Below are positions 20,867 through 34,783 of a stretch of 34,962 nt of DNA, piece by piece (position 1 is the stretch's first letter; every line of letters begins with the position of its first letter). The notes beneath the pieces were generated by a model that did not search any database, was not told where the DNA came from, and saw nothing but the letters and a program-made list of their open reading frames with translations. A program made the position numbers and the translations under genes. The DNA is from Chara braunii (Eukaryota > Streptophyta > Charophyceae > Charales > Characeae), in contig BFEA01000853.1 of the NCBI GenBank assembly GCA_003427395.1, positions 281,386 to 316,347 on the forward strand, written 5' to 3'.

Positions 20867-23491
20867 TTAGGCTTCTCTCGAGGAACCCGCTTGGGATGAC
20901 GACCGCCAGTCTTCAGTTAAACTGTTGACCAGGAAGCTAGAGAGAAAATTCGCGTCCGCCAGCAATTTCTCATTAGCGTTTACTAGTACCATTGCAGACA
21001 ACCCAGATATTATCTGGATGTTCTCGAGTTCGTACTAGTTTCTCTCTCTTAACAGGTCTAGGTTGAACCTTTTTACACCTGTCTGATCCAGTGTGGATAC
21101 CGCTTCTGGCAGTATTCGAGCGTCTAGGATGGCTAAATACAGCTTGTTGTAACCTTGAACTGTCTCTACTATTACTTGAGCCATTGTAGAACGCGGAATA
21201 AGCCTCGCCGGGACATGAGCCCCGTATAAGTCCCTTACTGCTTCCATGATGATAGCAAGCAATGGGGTGCTGTTTATGACCTTGGACGGAATCTGAGGCG
21301 TTCCTTCCACGTTTGTGAAGGATAAGAAACTCGCTCCCTCTTCCGAACACGTGCACAGAATTCGGACCAGGCACCTCTCCACTGTTTCCATTTGGTTTTG
21401 TTCCAGAGCGAGTGCCCTCTGGCTTTTGTCTAATCCTCTCTTGTTGCTGCTCCCTGGCTCCTTCTTCCTTCTGAGCCCCGAACCTGCTGACCTCTCCATG
21501 GATGAGGACTCGTCTGACTTGTAGTTAGCTCCCAGGTCCTTTTCACAGCACTCGCTGCCTCACCTGATTCTTGACTGCGAGGACTTCGGTGTCTTGTGCA
21601 TTTCCTCCTGGAGCTTCCCTGATTGTCCCCCTACTCTTGTTGATGCTGAGGCCCATATTTTCTGGTTCTCCTCTTTCTCTCTAATACCTGGGAATTGGGT
21701 TGCTGGATTGCTTCTCCATGGTTGGGTTGGGTCGCCCCTATTTCTCCAAATATCATCCCTGCCCAATGCCCATCTCCTGCTTCTATTGGTTCTTCTGATC
21801 GAGCCCCCTCCCTCTTCCCATCTGAGGGGGACAGCCATTGGCAGTCCTCTCCCTGTAGCCTGTGGGACAAAATTCCTCCAATCATACTTGTCTGATGGAT
21901 AGCTTGGCGTCGGATGTTCCACTTGGAACTGCTGCATGCTGCGGGCCTGTGAGCTCGGGTTTGGTTCACCCGCCCTGTATGCTTCGTCCTGCAGGCTGTG
22001 TTGTGGCCCTTGCCATTGTAGGATGGAGCTGTTCGGATCACCTTCCCTGAATGTGTCATCTTGCAGGTGGTGTTGTGGCCCCTGCCATTGTGTGATCGGT
22101 GGACCTGGGCCTATGTCTCCCTACGGGCCTCCCATTAACTAAGTCGAGTTGTTGTGGCCATTATAGTTGCCCGTTGGCCAGTCTTCCCGTGGTATCGAGG
22201 GTGTTAACAGAGAGCGAGCATGCCCTTGTTCTTGTTCCGTTCCCCACCTCTGCGGCCTCTGGTACATTTCCTCCTCCCATATCTGTTGGTGACTGGCCGA
22301 CCTCTCCCGCCTGTCCATTGATCCTTTGTGAGTACGGTTTTCTCGAGGTCTCGAGGTGTGCTTCGTGCCCCAACACCTCCTTCAAGCATCCTTCTTGACG
22401 CCTCCTTTGACCACCTGGACGTTTGTTCTGCCAAGGCAACTCCTTTGCTCCTTTGTGAGCCTTTGTCTGGCACCATTTCTCTGGATGCGCCTCATCCTCT
22501 GATCCTGCCCATGCGCTGCTGGCCCTTGTCCCATCTGGTTGCGAGTGGTATTCCTCCCTTCCCCTTGGGAATTCTGCCCTTGGCTTTCCAGGTGTTGTCG
22601 GAATATTTCCCTATGTCCACCTTGTTGCTCTCCGTTCCCCTGTCTTTCCTCCTCCGATTGACTGAACTTTGGACAGTTGTCCTCAGTATGGAAGTACCAT
22701 CGACATCTGCGACACCAGTCTGTGTATGGCGTAACGATTTCCACTTTCCAGCGCTCCCCCTTCGGTGACTGTATTACCAGATAGTCGTCAATCCTTGCTC
22801 TAGATTCCGGCGACATGTCTATTTTGACATTCATAAGCTTTGGCCGATCCTTGTCAAACTCTGGAGCGTGCATTGTTAGAATCTCACCAAACAAGCCCAC
22901 CACAGCGTTGCCTAGGAAGTAATAGGCGTCTAGCGGGACTCTCAGCGCCATTATCCAGAATCTTGTTTCCGCTTCCTGCATCCTGAGCACCTGCATCTCA
23001 TGCTTCGGGAATCTTGGTTTGAATGAAACTGAGTACTCTTTGTTGCCCTCTATTTTGATCTTGAGCTCCTTCTGTTGTATGAGCCAGGTAGCGATTTCCT
23101 TGGACTTGGCAACGTAGGATGCCACATTCTGACCCTCGAATTTGACTCTTCCCCTCCTTGCTTCCGGTTGAAATAGTCTCTTTGTGGTCCACCCGTCCTC
23201 GTAAGCTCTGATTAAGTCTTCCTTCACCATCCTCGATAAGTTCCTTGCTTCTCCCTGGAAAATTACCATGACTGATCTTTCTTTCAGCCATTCTTCTTTT
23301 ACTTTATTTACTGTTTTGTTCACAACGAAGCGCCTGCCATCCTCACCCTCTACTACTGTGTCGAGAATTTCCTCATACGGGCACACACCTTCGTCATAAT
23401 ATCTTTCAACAGAGTTTCTGACCTTGTCCAATTCCTCCTTGCTTGCGTTCGATCCAGAGGGTGCTGCCTTTCTGCCTCCCGCTCCCTCCAT
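20867..23491 (-). pseudogene. LINE ORF1 (nucleic-acid-binding, CCHC knuckle), five nonsense codons
   Basis: The first in-frame ATG is at 23489-23491. Upstream codons open to a stop near 23674 are Arg/Glu repeats from a CT microsatellite and start only with GTG. A zinc knuckle CX2CX4HX4C (CRRC..H..C) lies at 22673-22714, after a block of about 200 residues resembling the gag-like N-terminal domain of plant LINE ORF1. The same frame runs to a natural TAA at 20867-20869, about 874 codons, broken by TGA 22382-22384, TAG 22139-22141, TAG 22121-22123, TGA 21560-21562 and TAG 21035-21037. The part beyond the knuckle is Gln/Pro/Gly-rich, then more structured at 21499-20870. It includes a tandem repeat of 24-25 codons at 22025-22096 and 21950-22024. 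No frameshift was seen. Confidence 0.8.
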
Positions 23492-23710
23492 TCTGGTGCC
23501 TTGTCTGTTATCCGTCCCTGTCTTCCCACCTTCTTTAACTTTTCTCTCTCGCACTTTCTCTTTCTTTCGCTCTCTCTCCCTCTCTCTCTTTCTCCCGCTC
23601 TTGCCCTCTCTCACTCTCTCTCTCCCGCAGTCTCTCTCATTCTTTCTCTCCCCCGGCCAGGGATGCTGGCATTAGTACTCGACATTCGAGTTCTGAGCTG
23701 CATAAGATGT

Positions 23711-23897
23711 GGGCGGCCAGATAGGAGCAGCCTTGCCCCTAAGGCATGCCTCTTTCTCTACACATACACAAAATTTTGATTGGGTGATGTCATTATTCTT
23801 CGTCAGTCGGATTTTGTGCTTCATAGGAGAGGGGCGGCCAGGCGAGCGCAGCATTGCCCCCTAAAGCATGCGTCTTTCTCTAAGCCTACAAAATTTC
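23711..23897. repeat. Direct repeat of about 66 bp, two copies
   Basis: The copies lie at 23711-23776 and 23832-23896. Both begin GGGCGGCCAG, contain TTGCCCC, AAGCATGC or AGGCATGC and TCTTTCTCTA, and end ACAAAATTT-like. They share about 80 percent identity by eye and are 55 bp apart. They lie just outside the 5' end of the LINE. Confidence 0.8.
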
Positions 23898-24133
23898 AGA
23901 GGCTGCAACTTCTACGACCGGTAGCCACTCAGTGTACCATGCAGACTGTCTACCAGGAAATGCCACGTGTCTAGGACATCCACACTCCCATGCCCAGCTA
24001 TGTGTCTCCAGTCAACGAGGGGACCAGATTTCGACGCAATGTACCACATTAGTTGCCTGCGAGGTAGATCTCGTCACAAGTCTGTTGCCGCATGGTGTGC
24101 AAACTACGACTCTCTCCTTCCCTCTTTTAGTCA

Positions 24134-24136
<3 letters not shown>

Positions 24137-24227
<91 letters not shown>
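24137..24227. repeat. TC dinucleotide microsatellite, about 45 units
   Basis: This is an uninterrupted TC run. The open frames read through it on both strands (Ser-Leu or Arg-Glu repeats) are not genes. Confidence 0.97.
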
Positions 24228-24229
<2 letters not shown>

Positions 24230-24593
24230 GGGGTTGAGGCCGTTCCCGTCTGCAATGAGGGCTCATCGCAGCACCGGGCTCTGATTTGCATGGTGAGGAG
24301 CACTTCCAGCTCGAGGCATACCCCTTTCTCGTAGCGTAGAGCTCAGCGCAGCACGACGAAGCCTTGGTGGAGGGCTACGATAATATCGGTCTTCCTTGGG
24401 GAGTACAACGCTGCCAAGCATGTATGGTGCCAGAGTGGAGCCTCTCTTGTCCTCTGCGGCACAGTTCCGCCCGAAACGTACGGGAAGTCATCGATATTCG
24501 GAGAATTCGCGTGGATGGCGTGATGTGCCACGTAGACCCTTATCGAATTGAACTTGTATAGTAACTTCGGCACTCGGACATAACCCGTCGGGA

Positions 24594-24669
24594 CGTAGGA
24601 TCGAACGCCAATCCAGTGTCACCGCTTGTCCTATGTTCACTCGTAGGATTGAACTCCAATCTAGTGTCA
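24594..24669. repeat. 28-bp direct repeat
   Basis: The copies CGTAGGATCGAACGCCAATC (from 24594) and CGTAGGATTGAACTCCAATC (from 24642) each continue with AGTGTCA and differ at three positions. The complement carries GTTCGATCC/GTTCAATCC, resembling a tRNA B box, but no tRNA fold is present. Confidence 0.85.
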
Positions 24670-25890
24670 GATTTGTGTGGGAAAATGACCGCACATCAAA
24701 TGTATCCCGTGCGTTAATCAAGACTAGGTGACGTGGCCCTATGTCACGCCGCTTTGTTAATTTGTGGAAAGAGTCCCTACGAACTCGCCTTCTTGCTGCA
24801 TTGGCTCCCGGATCGATAGTGGTTTCTTCCAGGGCTTTCACGTTCTACCTTGTATTGACCTACCACAGTTGAACGCAACCTTCAAGCGTGGGGTAAATAA
24901 CCTGCCTTCGATTTACCCCTACTTACTTCCGAACTCGAGCTTTAAGAATTGCTTCCTTAATCTCGTTCGGAGGGTATACAACCCTCACCATTCTCGAGTA
25001 TTGTTACAACGAGAAATAGACCCGATGGAGGAGACGTAGCTACCGATTCCCCTCGCTCTTCTTCTTCCTTGGCCATCTTCCTTTACTCCGAGTCCTATTA
25101 ACTGGAGGCTCGCCCCGGTAACTCGTACACGAGTCCTTACGAGGCTTCCCAACTTTCTTGCTTCCAATTATTCCTGCCTCGTTGATGCTCTTCCATAGCT
25201 ATCATAATTACCAGCAGGTGTGTGCCTGCCTTCTTCCGACTAGCAAATCTCGCGTTAACTTTTTCGATTTCTACCCTAACTTCCTCCTCGTGGCCGTCTT
25301 CTCTCCCTGGTGGCTTCCACTTGTCCAGCTGCATATAAGACTTCCTCACTTTCGAGTTCTTGCCGGACCGCTTTGGATGAGCCCGCCATGTCCTGTTATT
25401 CGACTACGTAACTTCCTCTCCCTAAGTCATTCAGACGGATCCGCCTAACCGAACCAGCTATGGATTACCAGGGTAACGGCCGCCGAAGGGCTCAGCCTCT
25501 CCTCCGACGAGGAGGAGGGTTTCTCCATTCCCCATCTCGACGGCGAGGGTGATGGCCCGGTAACGCCTCCTGTGCTAACCACACGAGGCGACGGCCGCTA
25601 CGGAGCGCTATGCTGCTCGCCCGCTCGCGGCCGCTCCCCTCGGCCCCACCCATCCTATTTCTTTTTCCTCTGCTGCTTTCTGGAAGCAAAAAAAATAATA
25701 ATAATAAAAAAAAGAATTGCATTGTGCTGTCTAACTGCAGATAATGTATTTTTGCATCTCAAGGCCAGGTGGCGACCTTGTCTTTTCTGCTTTAGGCAAC
25801 AAACCGGTGACCAGTGTGACCCACAGGCGCCATATAAACGCAAATTCACATACGTAAAATTTACGGAAGTATGTGCTAGTGTGAGTATGC
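24670..25890. other. Gene-less stretch, no feature recognised
   Basis: Short open frames occur on both strands, but none has a recognisable motif or clear coding composition. An AATAATAATA-type A-rich run lies near 25688-25712. Confidence 0.45.
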
Positions 25891-26356
25891 TCTGAGTTCG
25901 GCCATTTCACTACAGGACAGCGCCAGCCAGGGTTGGTTGTCCGGACTCGAGGCCCACTCAAATAAAGCTAGGGCGTTTCAAAGGTCCTCCGGACCTCCTA
26001 TAAAAAACCGCCTTTGCAGGCTCGTGCTCTAGATCAATCTAGAGTGAGAAGGACCGGCCCGCTCTGAACTTATCGAGTAAGTGGAGGGATAATGACTATA
26101 TGATTTTTCTAGAGTCGTTCTGACAGCTCTAAAACAGGTTTTCGAGCCCTTATTTCTTGAGTAAGTGCAGCCATGCCGCACTCAAGAAAAAACTTCAGTC
26201 TAGAGTAGTGCAGTGAGCTCCATAGCCTGCAAAGGCGGTTTTTTTTAGGGAGGTTTGGAGGACCCTTGAAACGCCTTGGTTTTCCTTGAGTGGGCCTCGA
26301 GTCTGGATGACCAACCTACGCTGGCACTATCCTGTAGTGAAATGGCCGAACTCAGA
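25891..26356. mobile_element. Foldback/TIR element, about 466 bp, arms about 131 bp
   Basis: The left arm (25891-26021) and right arm (26224-26356) are inverted copies. Both carry TCTGAGTTCGGCCATTTCAC, CTACAGGA, GACTCGAGGCCCACTCAA, GGCGTTTCAA, GGTCCTCC and AACCGCCTTTGCAGGCT in order, with scattered mismatches and small indels. The roughly 200-bp centre contains its own hairpin (TTTCTTGAGT 26153-26162 with ACTCAAGAAA 26180-26189) and CTAGAGT modules. There is no coding capacity. No target duplication was identified at these borders, so the true ends may differ. Confidence 0.85.
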
Positions 26357-26377
26357 AAGTGACGGAGCAACTTTAGC

Positions 26378-26500
26378 CTTTCTAGAGTCTAGACCTAGTG
26401 TGGCGATGCATAGATTATAGGACTTTTCGTGACTCTGACAGCTCTAGAATGACTCTAGAAATTTATCACAAGTCTAGAGTAGTGCCTCGCTCCAGTACAC
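26378..26500 (+). repeat. CTAGAGT-module repeat, forward copy
   Basis: This is dense in TCTAGA and CTAGAGT and is the forward counterpart of the inverted copy at 16311-16450. Shared blocks include GGACTTTTCGTGACTCTGAC and AGTCTAGAGTAGTGC. Confidence 0.85.
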
Positions 26501-27494
26501 TAGACTCTAGAAAAAAGTCTAGAGTTCATCGAGTGTGTCAGACTCTGGAAAACAGCTAGAAGGTATGCCTCGCTCCACTTACACTAGAGGGTGCTACTCT
26601 CAATGAACGCTATAATTGTTGATAGTCCAGTCTAGCGTCAGTGGAGCAAGGCAACCACTCTCAACTGCCCTGCATGCGCCTCCTCCGATTGAATGAATGA
26701 AGGTCATTTCCCGGCCCGGTGCAGACATCAGATAGCCGCCCACTCTCGGTCGACTCTCGATTTTCACGGTCGTTTGAAGACCGGAACCGAAGACCCTAGA
26801 GGAAATGGCCTCTATAGGCAAGGGTACTCTAGAGGACTCGAGAGTGCAGGTTTCGGGCGTTTTCTGACAGCACTCAACACACTATGGGTCTCGCTCCACT
26901 ACACTAGACTCTCGAAAATTCGAGAGTTCTGCCTCACTCCACTTACATTAGATAAACGACTCCCAAATGTGTCGAGTGCTGTCAGAAAGTGTGCTAGACC
27001 TGCACTTTCTACTTCTCTAGTGTTCGCCCCCATGCAACACCCGTTTCCTCAAGGGTCCTCGGTGCTGGTCTGGAAACGATGCTGAAATTTGGGAGTCCAC
27101 CGCAAGTCTGGGTGGACAAACCAGGATGGCGGTGTCCATTTGTGGACTCTGGCTGTTGTAGATTGTCTAAAGTGTGGGCCCATGTATCTTTCCATGTTGT
27201 AGCAGAATATTCATTCTCAATTTGCAAATTTGGCCAGTGGTTTTCTGGCTCCACTATGCTAGGCACCATTTTAGAGTGTTAGAGAGTCCGTCAAGAGTTG
27301 CGCCGTCTAGTGTAAGTGGAGCGAGGCCTACTTTTTGCTATTTTCTAGAGTATGACAACTCTAGACTGACTCTATACTATTTTCTAGAGCCTAGTGTAGT
27401 GGAGCGAGACACTTTTTCATTAGTTTTCTTGAGTGTGAGTGGAGCGACGCCGAACTCTCGAATTTTTGAGAGTCCAGTGTCATGGAGTGAGACC
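26484..27494. repeat. Nine copies of a roughly 20-bp motif in both orientations
   Basis: The motif GCCTCGCTCCACTTACACTA occurs, with variation, forward at 26484, 26567, 26888 and 26931. It occurs inverted at 26631, 27306, 27391, 27431 and 27471. Forward copies lie mostly to the left and inverted copies to the right, so the region can fold on itself at several levels. CTAGAGT/CTCTAGA sequences link the copies. Confidence 0.8.
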
Positions 27495-27498
27495 CATA
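26883..27498. mobile_element. Second foldback/TIR element, about 616 bp
   Basis: The left end (26883 onwards, TATGGGTCTCGCTCCACTAC) and the inverse of the right end (TATGGGTCTCACTCCATGAC, ending 27498) match for about 67 bp with about ten mismatches. The match includes the inner AAAATTCGAGAGTT. TA at each border (26883-26884 and 27497-27498) could be a target duplication. The interior (about 27000-27290) has a short frame on each strand but no recognised protein. Confidence 0.75.
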
Positions 27499-30019
<2,521 letters not shown>

Positions 30020-30472
30020 AAATTGCACGCAAATACACTCGCGGAAAGACGAATACATAAAAGGCGCAAAAATAATTGCGCAAAGTACAAGTGAAAGTAG
30101 CGCCTAATTCCTACCACAAGTTTGAAAATGAATAACCCAGAAAAAAATCAGGAGCACTCGCTAAGGCATGCAAAAATCCTACGTCGATTCCTATCTCATC
30201 TATGTCAAAACTTGAAAACATCTACCAATTATGAGAGCATACTCGGGAAAAAAAAATAATAATAATATGAAAGCACATCCGTAGGAAAACCCACAAATAC
30301 CTTACAAAAAACAAAAATTGAAAAACACGTTAAAATTTTAAGAGATAAAAAACAAAAAGTAGCAGGCAACCATTTAAAAAAATGAAACAAGCGTGGAAGG
30401 GTGTGAAAATCAACATTGTGTCAAAGGTTTGTTGTCAAAATGCAATGTAGTTGCTGTAACCTTAAGGGGTCG
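30020..30472 (+). repeat. Dispersed AT-rich repeat, copy 1 (about 450 bp)
   Basis: This is collinear with 32044-32514. Shared blocks in order include GCAAAAATAATTGC, CCTAATTCCTA, GCAAAAATCCTAC, GATTCCTATCTCATCTATGT, ATCTACCAATTATGA, AAAAACAAAAAGTAGCA, AACAAGCGTGGA, CAAAGGTTTGTTGTCA and TTAAGGGGT. Identity is roughly 75-80 percent by eye. It is non-coding. Confidence 0.9.
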
Positions 30473-31533
30473 ATCAAAAGAGAGAAAGGAGGAAGAAAAA
30501 AACAATTATGATTGTTGAAAAAAATGCGCAAATCCTTTTTCCTTTTGGTTTTTAAATGGGAAAGTGAACGTAGGAAGTTCGATTTGGACGGAATTTTGGG
30601 TGGGCTCGCGCAGTAGAGGAAGGGTGGGTCGGGGTGGTAAGTCTACTAGAAGGGCGGGGTGGGGCGACATTGATCGGTGCTGGAGCACTGGCTCGGTGAC
30701 CAAGAGGAGCCTGCGGCCTTTGGAGTTATGCCGAAGATGGAATGCATAACTACCTTGTTCAATGTAGCTAATGTTGCGGCGGTGACCCTGTAACCCAATA
30801 GGGGGGTTTTGCAGCTAAGTAGGTTGTCGAAGGAGGAAGACACCTCCTGTTCGTCAGAAAACAGTCAGTTCGGTGCTGGGGCAGTTTGTGTTGCCTTGTC
30901 ACCCTAGCAAGGGGGGTGTGAGAACTGGCGACTTCTGGTACGAGGACTGAAAGCTTGAGCGGCGGTTTCTTGCCTGTAGTGTTTGAGTTGGATTGTGGTG
31001 GTTTTGTTTCTGACTTTCGCCTCTTTGTTTTCATAAGTTTTAGATTTCCCAACATGTTCCTTCATTACCATCAAATGGTAGGGGTGGTTCTCAACTCTTG
31101 AGAATGTCTTAGGATTTTAGGTACTTCATGCAACTTATTTCTAGGTTTCGATGCCAAAACGACGTTGGCCGGAATTGGGGGTTGTAACCTGTCGATAGCA
31201 GGAGCGTGAGGCCTGGTAGAGAGATTTGGGGATGCCTTGGGCCAGGCATTCCAAAGGAAAACCAAGGGTTGCGGTCGGGACAATGCTGGCCAGAGCTGGG
31301 GTGAGTTGTGTCGCCCTGTAACCTAGCAGGGTGGGGGCATGAGGCCTGGGAGAGCCCGGCAGGGAATTAGACAGTGCTAGAGAATTTTAGAGTGTTTTGT
31401 TGGGGTTTCCAAGGATTCTGAGCATTCGAAGGACTTTCGGGCTTTCTTGTTTTTCTTAGTAATAGCTCAGTAGTATTCACGTTTTCCTAAATCTTCCTGA
31501 AAATTTCCTGAATTTTTCACAAGTTCCTAGATG
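30473..31533. repeat. Degenerate G-rich repeat units, gene-less
   Basis: Three or four worn copies of a unit with GTTG, then CCTGTAACC, then an AGCAGGG-type G run and GTGAGGCCTGG lie near 30775, 30870, 31160 and 31290. No gene is recognised; the short frames here lack motifs. Confidence 0.45.
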
Positions 31534-31876
31534 CTACATAGGACAGTGTTTGCGTTCGGAGGCAAACGCGGACATGTTCGCCCGAACGCGAACAAGCGCC
31601 CAAAACCCTCCGAGCGCGAACATAAAAAAAAAAACAAACAGAGTTCTCAGAAAAATCTGAAAAACATATATGTTATGTAAAATAACGATATAAGCAACTT
31701 TTGCCTTGGAGTCATGAGTTAAAAATAAAAAACTGATTTTTTTTATTTTTATTTTTTTTACAAAAAAAATTATGTTTGCCCGAACATGTTCGCGAGCTGT
31801 TCGCACGAACGCCCGAACACGTTCGCTCGAACGTAAAGGGGCGTGAACACGTTCACCGTGCTATGCAACCTAGATG
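31526..31876. mobile_element. hAT-like non-autonomous element, 335 bp, with 8-bp target duplication
   Basis: An identical octamer CCTAGATG lies at 31526-31533 and 31869-31876. Directly inside it, the left end CTACATAGGACAGTG and the inverse of the right end TTGCATAGCACGGTG form an imperfect terminal inverted repeat (11 of 15). GTTCG/CGAAC motifs are packed next to both ends (31549-31620 and 31772-31855), like hAT subterminal transposase-binding repeats. The centre is A- and T-rich with no coding capacity. The 8-bp duplication is the hAT hallmark; the terminus is not a textbook hAT end, so the superfamily is probable rather than certain. Confidence 0.8.
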
Positions 31877-31981
31877 TTTCTTAGCCAACATTTGAAATCA
31901 ACTGTATGAATTCTATATGGGACCCTGAGCCCGGTTCCAGCACGTGTTGCTCCCCACGAATGGATTGGAGCTTTTGTCCCC

Positions 31982-31982
31982 A

Positions 31983-32010
<28 letters not shown>
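31982..32010 (+). repeat. Poly(A) run
   Basis: A 29-base A run lies 34 bp before the start of the second 30-kb/32-kb repeat copy. It could be the tail of an old retroposed sequence, but no SINE body is recognisable upstream. Confidence 0.9.
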
Positions 32011-32013
<3 letters not shown>

Positions 32014-32043
32014 TCGCAAAAGAAGGACAAAAGGCGCTAAACA

Positions 32044-32514
32044 GATTGCATGTAAATGCACATGCGAAAAAGGCGAATATGTGAAAGTCGCAAAAATAAT
32101 TGCACGAAGTGCAAGAAAAAGAAATACCTAATTCCTATTAAAGTTTGAAATTGAATAGTCCATAAAAATTTCAGTAGCGATCGCTAAGGCGTGCAAAAAT
32201 CCTACACCGATTCCTATCTCATCTATGTCCAAACCTGAAAAGATCTACCAATTATGAAGGCATATCCCAAAACTGCATTACACTCAAAATTTTTAAAAAT
32301 TAACCCCTCCGAAAGCGCATTTGCAGGAAAGCCCACATATACCTCACAAAAGACAAACCTTGAAATACACAATAAAACTTCACGAGATGAAAAACAAAAA
32401 GTAGCACACATCCGTTTTGAAATATCAAACAAGCGTGGAGGGGTGTGAAAACCGACGTTGTGCCAAAGGTTTGTTGTCACACTGCTGTGTAGCTGCTATA
32501 AGTTTAAGGGGTTG
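32044..32514 (+). repeat. Dispersed AT-rich repeat, copy 2 (about 470 bp)
   Basis: This is the counterpart of 30020-30472 in the same orientation 2 kb away. It carries a short extra segment near 32270-32310. The outer flanks do not match, and no primer-binding or polypurine site lies between the copies, so they do not look like LTRs. Confidence 0.9.
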
Positions 32515-33745
<1,231 letters not shown>

Positions 33746-33995
33746 CAAGGCAGACTTGCACATTGATTTTCAACCTGCAACTACACCTTGCCCTCCTTCG
33801 TTGATCTCATTCACAAGCACACAACTTGAAGATCAAGTACACATGCGCAATTGCAAGAGGAAAAGGAAAAGGGGGAGAGAAGGAGAGGGAAGAAGAGAGA
33901 AAGAGAGAGGGAGGGATGAGAGAGAGAGAGAAGAGAGAAAGAGTCCCCGCGAATATATCTGCCTGGAAAGGTAGAAACTCTCTCTCTCTCTCTCC

Positions 33996-34367
33996 CCATC
34001 CCCCCCGCCCCCCCCCCCTCGGCGCCCTTCACGATGAAACCGTTGTCTTATAGTGTGTTACAAAGTAAAATGTGTCGTTATTTTTCCATATTTCTTTTGT
34101 TTCCGTTTGTAGAAAGAAGAGCGGGGATCTCTGCATAACCGCTACCTCATTTCGCCAACCCAGAAGCCTGCGGCGCGAAAACGGCCACATCGTTTCTGAA
34201 ACCACCGCTTCCTCAATAGTTGGAAATAGCGGCTACAGGTAGCAGCATTTTGCCAAATGCGGCCCAGGGTACCGTTGACGAACGGACCACCGTGTACGTC
34301 ATTGCCTGCGTCCCATTTTGTGGGCCCAGCGAATCTTCGGCCTCAGCTGACCTGACACATCCGAATG

Positions 34368-34369
<2 letters not shown>
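33996..34369. other. Gene-less stretch, no feature recognised
   Basis: No gene or repeat is recognised beyond short shadows. Confidence 0.5.

Positions 34370-34398
<29 letters not shown>
34370..34398. repeat. Poly(T) run
   Basis: A run of about 29 T with no recognised element beside it. Confidence 0.9.
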
Positions 34399-34595
34399 GG
34401 TGCGATTCGGGCGGTTAATTTTGCCCTTTCTGCGAACAATTGCCAACTTGAGAAGAGAATTGAAAAAAAAAAAACAAGAAAAAAGCACATGGCCAGCAAC
34501 GTTTCCACATAGGTAAGCTCGCCTGTGTTTATCGTTTTGTTCTCCCGCGGCACTGATGTGCCAGCATCTAATTCCACCACCACTCCGACGAAGGA

Positions 34596-34689
34596 GGGTC
34601 ATGGGGAATCTGGCGCCATCGTCCCGACGATGGCATATCTGGTGATGGTGCGTGAACGTTATACATTCACCGCCTTCACCTGTCTTCTA

Positions 34690-34783
<94 letters not shown>

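Larger units (their letters stand above)
16632..23675 (-). mobile_element. L1-type LINE (non-LTR retrotransposon), nearly full length, inactivated
   Basis: On the minus strand the order is ORF1 (CCHC protein), a 109-bp gap, then ORF2 (AP-type endonuclease start, reverse transcriptase, zf-RVT-like C-terminal Cys/His motif). This is the standard plant L1 layout. ORF sequence spans about 23491-17093. The outer limits are uncertain. A CT-rich stretch precedes ORF1 at 23530-23660. If the T-rich tract at 16632-16673 is the poly(A) tail, the 3' UTR is about 420 bp and would contain the 16700 repeat; otherwise the element ends near 17000. No target duplication was found. Twelve in-frame nonsense codons, one frameshift and a catalytic change show it cannot act on its own. 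Confidence 0.85.

Noticed and set aside
17093-23491. Altered genetic code or programmed read-through to explain in-frame TAG/TGA codons in the LINE
   Set aside because: All three stop codons interrupt, a catalytic residue and a frame are also lost, and ORF1 itself ends naturally at TAA. Mutational decay is simpler.
25455-25490. GGATTACCAGGGTAAC resembling a conserved 16S rRNA segment
   Set aside because: Only a short partial similarity; flanking sequence is not rRNA-like.
30020-32514. Interpretation of the paired direct repeats as LTRs of a retrotransposon
   Set aside because: The copies are too diverged, lack TG..CA ends and a common target duplication, and no primer-binding site, polypurine tract or coding sequence lies between them.
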